Source: Thioalkalivibrio halophilus
GTDB lineage: Bacteria > Pseudomonadota > Gammaproteobacteria > Ectothiorhodospirales > Ectothiorhodospiraceae
Reading direction: 5' to 3'
Length of the DNA stretch: 64,000 nucleotides
NCBI RefSeq assembly: GCF_001995255.1
Contig: NZ_MUZR01000004.1
Coordinates: 1-64,000 of the forward strand
In this document: positions 1 through 7,340 of the stretch, piece after piece
Layout of the letters: each line of letters begins with the position of its first letter
How positions within the stretch are numbered: the first letter of the stretch is position 1
Position numbers and translations under genes: made by a program
The notes under the pieces: generated by a model
Told to the model about the DNA's origin: nothing
The model's input: the letters and a program-made list of their open reading frames with translations, nothing else
The model's database searches: none

Positions 1-260
1 AGCCGCGCCGCCAGATCCGGAATGTTGTGGCGCACCAGCGGCTCGCCCCCGGTCAGGCGCACGCGCCGGGTGCCAAGGCGCCCGAAGGCCGCCATCACCC
101 GCTCGATCTCGTCGAAGGTCAGCCAGTGCTCGGGCACTTCGAAATCGCGAAAGCCCTCCGGCATGCAGTAAAAGCAGCGCAGGTCGCAGCGGTCGGTGAC
201 CGACACGCGTACGTATTCGATCGTACGGCCAAAGGGATCCACAAGTCCGCGATCGTTCAT
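1..260 (-). CDS. moaA: GTP 3',8-cyclase MoaA, 5' part only
   Basis: The N-terminal 86 residues of a radical-SAM enzyme run off the left edge. MoaA catalyses the first step of molybdenum cofactor synthesis, turning GTP into 3',8-cyclo-GTP in the cytoplasm. The first 4Fe-4S motif is visible as CDLRCFYC (Cys25, Cys29, Cys32), followed by MPEG and, further on, RLTGGEPL, the SAM-contacting GGEP motif of the family. The start is the ATG whose complement is at 258-260; the protein then reads MNDRGLVDPFGRTIEY, a normal MoaA N-terminus. It is divergent from the molybdoenzyme gene at 485, with a ModE-like operator between them. Only the C-terminal cluster, which distinguishes MoaA firmly from other radical-SAM enzymes, is out of view. 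Confidence 0.93.
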   Translation of the reverse strand, partial: MNDRGLVDPFGRTIEYVRVSVTDRCDLRCFYCMPEGFRDFEVPEHWLTFDEIERVMAAFGRLGTRRVRLTGGEPLVRHNIPDLAAR

Positions 261-284
261 CGAAGCTCCCGGCCTCGGGCGAGG

Positions 285-308
285 CGATATGTTTGGCAGG
301 ACATATCG
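285..308. promoter_or_regulatory. ModE-like operator
   Basis: A perfect inverted repeat, CGATATGT, 8-base spacer, ACATATCG, lies 24 bases upstream of the moaA start and about 175 upstream of soeA. Its length, spacing and outer bases match the molybdate-responsive ModE site ahead of E. coli modA (CGTTATAT, 8 bases, ACATAACG). Both flanking genes are molybdenum genes, which supports the assignment. Whether it represses moaA, activates soeA or both is not shown. Close to moaA it would overlap that promoter or leader. Confidence 0.72.
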
Positions 309-353
309 TAGGTCATGCGTGTCAGCATGTCGGAAATCGCACAGTTCCGGCGC

Positions 354-371
354 AAGAATAAATAAATTCTT
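354..371. repeat. AT-rich inverted repeat upstream of soeA
   Basis: AAGAAT, six bases, ATTCTT forms a perfect 6-6-6 inverted repeat in the only AT-rich patch between moaA and soeA. It probably lies in the soeA promoter region: a weak hexamer pair TTCTTT (367-372) and TATGCG (390-395) is spaced by 17 bases. It could be an operator or chance structure; no regulator is identified. Confidence 0.3.
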
Positions 372-484
372 TCGCGAATAACTCCAGTCTATGCGTGCAT
401 AGAAAAGTCTCGTTGGCACCCGGCTCGCCGGGCATCCACAATACGCGGTGGACAACTGAACCGACAGTCAACGAGGTCGCGCCC

Positions 485-3394
485 ATGAGTGCCCTGCCCG
501 AATTCGAAGATCACGGCAAGCAGGAGATCAAGTACACCACCTGTTACATGTGTGCCTGTCGCTGTGGCATCAAGGTCACCGTGGAGGACAACAAGGTCCG
601 CTACATCCAGGGGAACCGGCATCATCCGATCAACAAGGGCGTGCTCTGTGCCAAGGGCAACGCCGGGATCATGAAGCAGCAGTCCCCGGCCCGCCTGCAC
701 CAGCCGATGCGCCGCAAGCCGGGCACCGAGCGCGGCGCCGGCGAGTTCGAGCCGATCTCCTGGGACGAGGCCATCGATACCCTGTCCGAACGCCTGAAAA
801 AGATCCGCGAGACCGATCCGCGCAAGCTGGCGTTCTTTACCGGCCGTGACCAGATGCAGGCCCTGACCGGCCTGTGGGCGACCCAGTTCGGCACCTACAA
901 CTGGGCGGCCCACGGCGGCTTCTGTTCGGTGAACATGGCCGCCGGCGGCCTGTACACCACCGGCTTCGCCTTCTGGGAATTCGGTGATCCCGACTGGGAC
1001 CGCACCAAGTACCACATGCTGTGGGGCGTGGCCGAGGACCATGCCTCCAACCCGATCAAGATCGGGCTGGAGAAGCTCAAGCGCAACGGCGGCAAGTTCG
1101 TGGCCATCAACCCGGTGCGCACCGGCTACCAGGCGATCGCCGACGAATGGGTGGGCATCAAGCCCGGCACCGACGGCCTGTTCGCGCTGTCGATGCTGCA
1201 CGTACTGCTGAAGAACAGCCAGTTCGACTGGGACTTCCTGGTGCGCTACACCAACGCCACCCAGCTGGTGGTGCAGACCCCGGGGCAGCAGGGCGACGGC
1301 CTGATCCTGCGCGACGACAACGGCAACCCGCTGGTCTGGGAGCTGGAGAAGGAAGACTTCGTTGACGGCAGTCAGGTGGACATCAAGCCGGCGCTGTTCG
1401 GCGAGTACACCGCGCCCGACGGCCGCCCGGTCAAGACCGTGATGACCCTGCTGGCCGAGCGCTATCTGGATGACGAGTACTCCCCGGAGAACACTGCCGA
1501 GATCACCGGCGTGCCGGCCGAGCAGACCGAGCGCCTGGCGCTGGAGATGGCCCACGTCGCGTTCAAGGAGACCATCGAGCTCGATATCGAGTGGACCGAC
1601 TCCTGGGGCCGCAAGCACGACAAGGTGTTCGGCCGCCCGGTGTCCATGCACGCGATGCGCGGCATTTCCGCGCACTCCAACGGCTTCCAGACCTGCCGCG
1701 CGATCCACTTCCTGCAGATCATGCTGGGTTCGGTGGACTGCCCCGGCGGTCACCTGGCCAAGCCGCCGTATCCCAAGCACGTCCCGCCGGGCATCAAGCC
1801 GGCGAAGGAATGCGCGCCGAACACCCCGCTGAAGAGCCCGCCGCTGGGGTTCCCGACCGCGCCGGAAGACCTGGTCATCGATGACGACGGCAACCCGCTG
1901 CGCATCGACAAGGCCTATTCCTGGGATGCGCCGATCTCCAACCACGGCATGATGCACATGGTCGTGACCAACGCGGTCAAGGGTGACCCGTACCCGATCG
2001 ACACGCTCATCTTCTTCATGGCGAACATGTCGTGGAACTCCACGATGAACACCGCCGAAGTGATGGACATGCTGCGGGCCAAGGACGAGAACGGCGAGTA
2101 CAAGATCCCGTACCTGGTGGTCTCGGACGCGTTCAACTCCGAGATGGTCAGCTTTGCCGACCTGGTGCTGCCGGATACTACCTATCTGGAACGCTACGAC
2201 ACCATCTCCATGCTCGACCGCCCGATCTCCGAGCCGGCCGCGGCGGCCGACTCCATCCGCCATCCGATTCTCGAGCCGGATCGCGACGTGCGCCCGTGGC
2301 AGGAGGTGATGGTCGAGCTGGCCGGCCGCCTGAAGTTCCCGGCATTCACGAAGGACGACGGCAGCCGCAAGTTTGCCGACTACAAGGACTTCATCGTCAA
2401 CTTCGAGAAGGAGCCGGGCATCGGCTTTCTGTCGGGTTATCGTGGCAAGGATGGCCAGAGCCACCTGCGCGGCGAGCCGAACCCGAAGCAGTGGGAGGCG
2501 TACATCGAGAACCAGGGGTTCTTCATGTATCACCTGCCGGAGAGCCAGCAGTTCTACCGCTACGCCAACCAGGAGTATCTGGAGCTGGCGAAGCACGCCG
2601 GCTGGGTGGGCAAGACCGACCCGATCACCATCGAGCTCTACTCCGAGACCCAGCAGCGCTTCAAGCTGGCCGGTCAGGGCCTGTATGACGGTCCGCAGCC
2701 GACGAAACAGGAGCACAAGGATCGCCTGACCGAGTTCTTCGATCCGCTGCCGATCTGGCACAAGCCGCTGGAGCAGACCCGCATCGACGAGGACGAGTAC
2801 CCGTTCTACGCGGTCAACCAGCGCCCGATGTTCATGTATCACTCCTGGGATTCGCAGAACGCCTGGCTGCGCCAGATCTGTGCCCAGAACTACCTGTACA
2901 TGAACCGCCAGAAGGCCGAGTCCATGGGCATCGAGGACCTGTCCTGGGTGTGGCTGGAGTCGCACAACGGCAAGATCCGCGTGCAGGTGAAGCTGATCGA
3001 GGGCTGCGAGCCCAATACCGTCTGGACCTGGAATGCGATCGGCAAGCAGAAGGGCGCCTGGGGGCTGAAGGACGACGCCAACGAGTCGCAGAAGGGCTTC
3101 CTGATGAATCACCTCATCAGCGAGCTGCTGCCGAAGAAGGGCGACCCGGTGGACGATATCACCAACTCCGACCCGGTCACCGGCCAGGCCGCGTGGTATG
3201 ACCTGAAGGTCAAGATCACGCCGGCCGAGCCGGAGGAAAGGGGCTCCTGGCCGCAGTTCGACAAGGTCAAGGCCACGCCGGGCATGTCCGAATCGCCGGA
3301 CCAGCTGCGCTACCACGCGCACAAGCCCGTGCACCTGAACCGCGACATCCGCGACGTGCTGACCCGCGGCTCGCTGGACGACGACAAGAACTGA
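485..3394 (+). CDS. soeA: Sulfite dehydrogenase (quinone) SoeA, molybdopterin subunit
   Basis: A 969-residue molybdopterin oxidoreductase of the DMSO-reductase superfamily. It has a 4Fe-4S site Cys20-x2-Cys23-x3-Cys27 and Cys55 (VLCAKG), the long Mo-bis-PGD core, and a C-terminal dinucleotide-binding domain near residues 780-900. There is no twin-arginine signal, so the enzyme stays in the cytoplasm. That fits SoeABC, which oxidises cytoplasmic sulfite to sulfate and passes electrons to quinone, rather than exported DMSO, tetrathionate or polysulfide reductases. I chose ATG 485 because a GAGG at 473-476 precedes it by eight bases; an in-frame ATG at 395 would add 30 unmotivated residues. It forms an operon with the 4Fe-4S and membrane subunits. 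Substrate is inferred from subunit pattern and host type. Confidence 0.82.
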   Translation: MSALPEFEDHGKQEIKYTTCYMCACRCGIKVTVEDNKVRYIQGNRHHPINKGVLCAKGNAGIMKQQSPARLHQPMRRKPGTERGAGEFEPISWDEAIDTLSERLKKIRETDPRKLAFFTGRDQMQALTGLWATQFGTYNWAAHGGFCSVNMAAGGLYTTGFAFWEFGDPDWDRTKYHMLWGVAEDHASNPIKIGLEKLKRNGGKFVAINPVRTGYQAIADEWVGIKPGTDGLFALSMLHVLLKNSQFDWDFLVRYTNATQLVVQTPGQQGDGLILRDDNGNPLVWELEKEDFVDGSQVDIKPALFGEYTAPDGRPVKTVMTLLAERYLDDEYSPENTAEITGVPAEQTERLALEMAHVAFKETIELDIEWTDSWGRKHDKVFGRPVSMHAMRGISAHSNGFQTCRAIHFLQIMLGSVDCPGGHLAKPPYPKHVPPGIKPAKECAPNTPLKSPPLGFPTAPEDLVIDDDGNPLRIDKAYSWDAPISNHGMMHMVVTNAVKGDPYPIDTLIFFMANMSWNSTMNTAEVMDMLRAKDENGEYKIPYLVVSDAFNSEMVSFADLVLPDTTYLERYDTISMLDRPISEPAAAADSIRHPILEPDRDVRPWQEVMVELAGRLKFPAFTKDDGSRKFADYKDFIVNFEKEPGIGFLSGYRGKDGQSHLRGEPNPKQWEAYIENQGFFMYHLPESQQFYRYANQEYLELAKHAGWVGKTDPITIELYSETQQRFKLAGQGLYDGPQPTKQEHKDRLTEFFDPLPIWHKPLEQTRIDEDEYPFYAVNQRPMFMYHSWDSQNAWLRQICAQNYLYMNRQKAESMGIEDLSWVWLESHNGKIRVQVKLIEGCEPNTVWTWNAIGKQKGAWGLKDDANESQKGFLMNHLISELLPKKGDPVDDITNSDPVTGQAAWYDLKVKITPAEPEERGSWPQFDKVKATPGMSESPDQLRYHAHKPVHLNRDIRDVLTRGSLDDDKN

Positions 3395-3467
3395 GCCGGC
3401 CCGCCCCGTGGCGGCCCGGCGCCGTCACGGGGCTCGCCCGCACGAACGATCTGAGGGAGTACCAACC

Positions 3468-4163
3468 ATGCGTCTTGGACTCGTAATCGACATGGATACC
3501 TGCGTGGGCTGCCATGCCTGCGCGGTGGCCTGCAAGCAGTGGAACACCAGCGGCACCACCGGACCGCTGACCGACTATCAGCCCTACGGGGAAGACCCCA
3601 GTGGCGTGTGGTTCAACCGCATTCGCCACTATGAGGTCGGGGACTACCCCAACAACAAGACCGTCAACATCCCGATGTCCTGCATGCACTGCGAGCATGC
3701 CGACTGCGTGAACGTCTGCCCGACCGGCGCCTCCTACAAGCGCCCGGAAGACGGCATCGTGCTGGTCGACCAGGACAAGTGCATGGGCTGCAACTACTGC
3801 GCCTGGGCCTGCCCCTACGGCGCCCGCGAGCTGGACCGCGAAGACGGCGTGATGAAGAAGTGCACCCTGTGCGTGGACCGCATCTACGACGAGGCCCTGC
3901 CGCCGGAAGAGCGCCAGCCGGCCTGCGTGATCACCTGCCCGGCGCATGCGCGCTTCTTCGGTGACTTCGACGACGAAGAATCCGAGGTCAGCCGTCTGGT
4001 GCGCGAACGCGGCGGGGTGAAGCAGATGCCCGAGCTGGGCTACAAGCCGGTCAATACGTATCTGCCGCCGCGAGTCACCCGCCCCATTCCCACCGACGAT
4101 GTGCGTGCCAATACGCTGATCAGCTCGGTGAAGGACTGGGTCAACAAGATGGTGGCGCGCTAA
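3468..4163 (+). CDS. soeB: SoeB, four-cluster 4Fe-4S electron-transfer subunit
   Basis: A 231-residue ferredoxin-like subunit that carries electrons from the molybdopterin subunit to the membrane subunit. It starts MRLGLVIDMDTCVGCHAC and shows four cysteine groups: Cys12/15/18/22, CMHCEHADCVNVCPTG, CMGCNYCAWACPYG and CTLCVDRI with a distant CVITC. This is the usual four-cluster pattern of DmsB/NrfC/SoeB proteins. ATG 3468 has a strong GAGGGAG at 3453-3459. It sits 73 bases after soeA and 26 before soeC, so a single transcript is likely. There is no signal peptide, consistent with a complex facing the cytoplasm. Confidence 0.85.
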   Translation: MRLGLVIDMDTCVGCHACAVACKQWNTSGTTGPLTDYQPYGEDPSGVWFNRIRHYEVGDYPNNKTVNIPMSCMHCEHADCVNVCPTGASYKRPEDGIVLVDQDKCMGCNYCAWACPYGARELDREDGVMKKCTLCVDRIYDEALPPEERQPACVITCPAHARFFGDFDDEESEVSRLVRERGGVKQMPELGYKPVNTYLPPRVTRPIPTDDVRANTLISSVKDWVNKMVAR

Positions 4164-4189
4164 AGCGCCGCACCCGGGGAGAAAACACC

Positions 4190-5128
4190 ATGCATCCTGC
4201 ACTTTCCGTCATCCTGTTCACGGTCACTTCGGGCGCCGGCTATGGTCTGTTCGTCCTGCTGGTGATCTTTCATCTGGCCGGCATCGGTCCGGCGATGAGC
4301 CACGGTGAACTGATCGCCCACGGCGTTGCCGCGCTGGGCCTGATTACCTTCGGCCTGCTCCTTTCCACCGGCCACCTGGCGAACAAGAAGAACGCCTGGC
4401 GTTCGTTCATGCGCTTCAAGACCTCCTGGCTCTCGCGCGAGGCGGTGTTTGCCGTGCTGTTCTATCCGTTTGCGCTGGTTTATGGCCTCTGCGTGTTGCT
4501 GTTCGGTCCGGAGATCGGCCCGCTGGGCATGGTGGCCGGCCTGGTGGCCGCGATCCTCGCCGTGATCACGCTGTTCTCGACGGGCATGATCTACGGCTGC
4601 CTGAAGACCATCCGTCAGTGGAACACCGCACTGACCCCGGCCAACTACATCATGCTGGGCGTGGCCACCGGCGCGGTCGCCTATGCGGCCATTGCCAGCG
4701 CCTTTGGCAACGCCACCGCGATGCACGCCGGCGTGGCCATCGTGATGCTGCTGATCGCCGCGGTCCTCAAGGGGATCTACTATTTCTGGATCTCGCGCGT
4801 GACCGGCCCGACGATCAACACGGCCACCACCTTCAACCGTGCCACGGTGCGGCTGCTGGATACCGGCCACACCGCCGGTACGTTCCTGACCGACGAGTTT
4901 GGTTACGACCCGGGCAAGAACACCACGGACATCCTGAAGATGGCGGTGTTCCTGCTGGGCTTTATCGTCCCCGCGCTGGTGTTCGCGGCGGTGCTGACCG
5001 GCGCCCCCGCAGCGATCGGCTGGCTGGCCCTGGTGTCTACCCTGATCGGGGTCGGCATGGAGCGCTGGCTGTTCTTCGCCGAGGCCAAGCACGTGGTCCG
5101 CCTGTATCACGGTGCCCAGCACACCTGA
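4190..5128 (+). CDS. soeC: SoeC, NrfD/DmsC-type membrane anchor subunit
   Basis: A 312-residue integral membrane protein with about eight hydrophobic segments, beginning MHPALSVILFTVTSG. Length and profile fit the DmsC-like anchor family, which binds quinone and takes electrons from the iron-sulfur subunit. With soeA and soeB it completes a three-subunit sulfite:quinone oxidoreductase. A GGGGAGA ribosome binding site precedes the ATG. A perfect stem-loop follows 25 bases after the stop, marking the operon end. DmsC-like proteins diverge quickly, so partner identity rests on the operon. Confidence 0.82.
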   Translation: MHPALSVILFTVTSGAGYGLFVLLVIFHLAGIGPAMSHGELIAHGVAALGLITFGLLLSTGHLANKKNAWRSFMRFKTSWLSREAVFAVLFYPFALVYGLCVLLFGPEIGPLGMVAGLVAAILAVITLFSTGMIYGCLKTIRQWNTALTPANYIMLGVATGAVAYAAIASAFGNATAMHAGVAIVMLLIAAVLKGIYYFWISRVTGPTINTATTFNRATVRLLDTGHTAGTFLTDEFGYDPGKNTTDILKMAVFLLGFIVPALVFAAVLTGAPAAIGWLALVSTLIGVGMERWLFFAEAKHVVRLYHGAQHT

Positions 5129-5153
5129 CCCGACGCGGCCGTAGTGCCGCAGC

Positions 5154-5193
5154 AAAAGACCCCGCAACCGGGTTCCCGGGTGCGGGGTCTTTT
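5154..5193 (+). terminator. Rho-independent terminator of soeABC
   Basis: A perfect 13-base-pair stem (AAAAGACCCCGCA at 5154-5166 with its complement at 5181-5193) encloses a 14-base loop and ends in TTTT. The A-run at the 5' side would let it also serve the minus-strand gene at 5246 in the other direction. Confidence 0.9.
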
Positions 5194-5245
5194 CGTTCAG
5201 GGGAACCCGACGCAGATGCCCGTCGGGTCGTTCGGGGATGCCGGG

Positions 5246-5380
5246 TTACTTGTTCTTGCCGGCCTCGCGCACGTTGTGCACGACCACATAGCCCACCCAG
5301 CCGAGGAAGACAAGGATGCCTAGCAGGGTCGCAATGGTCAGGATGCCGATCGGGGACTGAAACAGGATTTCGGTAATCAT
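5246..5380 (-). CDS. Small single-pass membrane protein, DUF3149-like
   Basis: A 44-residue protein, MITEILFQSPIGIL followed by a hydrophobic stretch (about residues 11-35) and a short charged tail ending REAGKNK. The layout resembles the DUF3149 family of tiny proteobacterial membrane proteins, which begin with a short F-S-P/D-x-G-x-L motif before one helix; this is resemblance by eye. The mRNA carries GGGAGAG just before the ATG, so it is probably translated. It is monocistronic between the soe terminator and the response-regulator gene, which is transcribed in the same direction and ends 75 bases upstream. Function unknown. Confidence 0.6.
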   Translation of the reverse strand: MITEILFQSPIGILTIATLLGILVFLGWVGYVVVHNVREAGKNK

Positions 5381-5455
5381 GGCGCTCTCCCTGTGGTATA
5401 TGCCGCACCTGCTACGAAAATAGACCTGTTCCCCGCGGGGCTGCCATGACCTGTC

Positions 5456-7318
5456 TCAATCTTTCGGCGGCTCTTCCTCTCTGGCGCTGCCGTTGACGAC
5501 CACACAGTTGCGTCCCCGGGATTTGGCCGCGTAGAGGGCATCATCGGCCCGCCGCAGCGCATCGTCGGCGCCCCTGTCGTCCGCGCGAAGGATGGTCACC
5601 CCGATGCTGGTCGTCACCCCGGTGGTGTTCGGGCGTTCGGGCTGCGGCTCCATCGCCTCCACACGGGCCCGTACGCGCTCCGCGGTGTGCTCGGCGCCTT
5701 CCGGCGAGGTGCCGTGGAGGAGGATCGCGAATTCCTCGCCGCCCAGGCGTGCGGCGCGGTCGCCGGCCCGCAGCGCGGATGCGATACAGTCGGCGAACTC
5801 GACCAGCACCTGATCGCCGATCTCGTGACCGTAACGGTCGTTGAACCGCTTGAAGTGGTCGATGTCCAGCATCAGCAGGCCGGCGGTGTAGCCCGGTTCC
5901 CGGCGCATGCGCGCGTATTCGCGCTCCAGTTCGTCCATGAACAGCCGGCGGTTGGCCAGCCCGGTCAGCGGGTCGGTGCGCGCCAGCGTTTCCAGGCGCT
6001 GCTCCATTCGTTTGTGTTCGGTGATGTCCTGGACCACGCCCACCATGCGCCGGGCGTGCTGATCACGGTCGCGCTCGATCACTTGCCCTGCATCCAGCAG
6101 CCAGGCCTCGGACCCGGAGGGGTGGCGCACCCGGAATTCCGCGGAATAGCGCAAGGTTTCGCCCGCGAGGTGTCGCTGCAGCGCGGTGTCCCGGCGCTCG
6201 CGATCATCCGGATGCAGGACCTGCTCCCACAGCGTTATGGGCCCGATTCCTTCCGCCTCCGCCAGGCCTGTGAGCTCGCCCCAGCGGCGGTCGACATACA
6301 TCGAATCCTGATCGACCCGCCAGTCCCACAGACCCAGGTGGGCCCCTTCGAGTGCGGCGGCCATGCGCGCCTCCGATTCGCGGACCCGTCCCTCCAGACT
6401 CGCGCGGCTGCGGGCATAGCGGATCGCGCGCACCAGGGTGGAGGTCTCGATACGACCCTTGACCAGGTAGTCCGCCGCCCCGGCCTCCAGTGTCCTGAGA
6501 GCGAAATCCTCGTCGTCGTAACCGGTCAGCACGATGATCGGCGTCTCCCGGAACCACTCGCGTGCGGCGCGTACGGTGTACAGCCCGGTGCTGTCAGGCA
6601 GTGACAGGTCGAGCAGAACGACGGCGGGCGACACCTTGTCCAGGACCTGCGGCACCGCCGACAAACGGTCGACCCAGGTGACGTCGAAGCGATCGCGGGC
6701 GGAGCCCCGCAGGCCGAAGCGCACCAGGTCGGCGTCTCCCGGCTCGTCTTCCACCAGTAGCACCGGCACGCCCTCCCTGCGGGTGTCCTCCGGGGCCGTT
6801 GCATGGTCTCCGCCTTTCCGGGGCGCTTCCGGCGAGGCGTCGCGACGCTCGGTCGGGGAAGGGGCGGGGGTCGGAGACGGGGCGTGCTCCGCCAGCGGCA
6901 GGTTCCAGTCCTGCGCCAGTCGCTGTACCCGGACGCAGAACTGTTCCATGTCCAGCGGCTTGACCATGTAGTCGGCCGCACCGTTTTGCCGGCTGGCGCG
7001 GATGTCGCGTTCCAGATCCGAGGTGGACAGGACGACCACCGGGGTCGCGTCCGCCTGATCGGTTTCGCGCAGGCGTTGCAGGAACTCCAGGCCGCCCATG
7101 TGCGGCATGTTCAGGTCCAGCAGGATCAGCCCCGGCTGCGGGGCATGGTCGTAGGGCGCCTCACCCGCCAGAAACCGCAGGGCCTCGCGCCCGTCGTTCA
7201 CGTGATGCAGGCGCGCGGTGACCCCGGCTTCCTCGAAGGCCATGCGCGTCAGGTGGACGTCCGCCGGTTCGTCTTCCACCAGCAGGACGTCGGTGACCGG
7301 CTCGGCGTTCTCGCTCAT
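5456..7318 (-). CDS. Response regulator with two REC domains, PAS and GGDEF (diguanylate cyclase)
   Basis: A 620-residue cytoplasmic protein. Receiver 1 (about residues 9-135) has its acceptor Asp in LILLDLNMP. A proline/serine-rich linker follows, then receiver 2 (about 180-300) with VVLLDLSLP, a PAS domain (about 320-440) and GGDEF (about 455-610). The active site is GGEEF near residue 525, an active variant, and RAGD five residues before it matches the product-inhibition I-site. It should make c-di-GMP when phosphorylated. I chose the ATG at 7316-7318, which gives MSENAEPVTDVLLVEDEP, because reading further upstream only adds residues that overlap the kinase gene. It follows the kinase by 22 bases and is its likely output partner. 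Confidence 0.88.
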   Translation of the reverse strand: MSENAEPVTDVLLVEDEPADVHLTRMAFEEAGVTARLHHVNDGREALRFLAGEAPYDHAPQPGLILLDLNMPHMGGLEFLQRLRETDQADATPVVVLSTSDLERDIRASRQNGAADYMVKPLDMEQFCVRVQRLAQDWNLPLAEHAPSPTPAPSPTERRDASPEAPRKGGDHATAPEDTRREGVPVLLVEDEPGDADLVRFGLRGSARDRFDVTWVDRLSAVPQVLDKVSPAVVLLDLSLPDSTGLYTVRAAREWFRETPIIVLTGYDDEDFALRTLEAGAADYLVKGRIETSTLVRAIRYARSRASLEGRVRESEARMAAALEGAHLGLWDWRVDQDSMYVDRRWGELTGLAEAEGIGPITLWEQVLHPDDRERRDTALQRHLAGETLRYSAEFRVRHPSGSEAWLLDAGQVIERDRDQHARRMVGVVQDITEHKRMEQRLETLARTDPLTGLANRRLFMDELEREYARMRREPGYTAGLLMLDIDHFKRFNDRYGHEIGDQVLVEFADCIASALRAGDRAARLGGEEFAILLHGTSPEGAEHTAERVRARVEAMEPQPERPNTTGVTTSIGVTILRADDRGADDALRRADDALYAAKSRGRNCVVVNGSAREEEPPKD

Positions 7319-7340
7319 CGGGTGGTCTCCACGGGCCCCT

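Noticed and set aside
389-3334. A 981-codon open frame antisense to soeA
   Set aside because: It mirrors a well-supported molybdoenzyme gene. Long antisense frames are expected at this GC content, and the translation is a low-complexity His/Val/Arg/Gly pattern with no domain.
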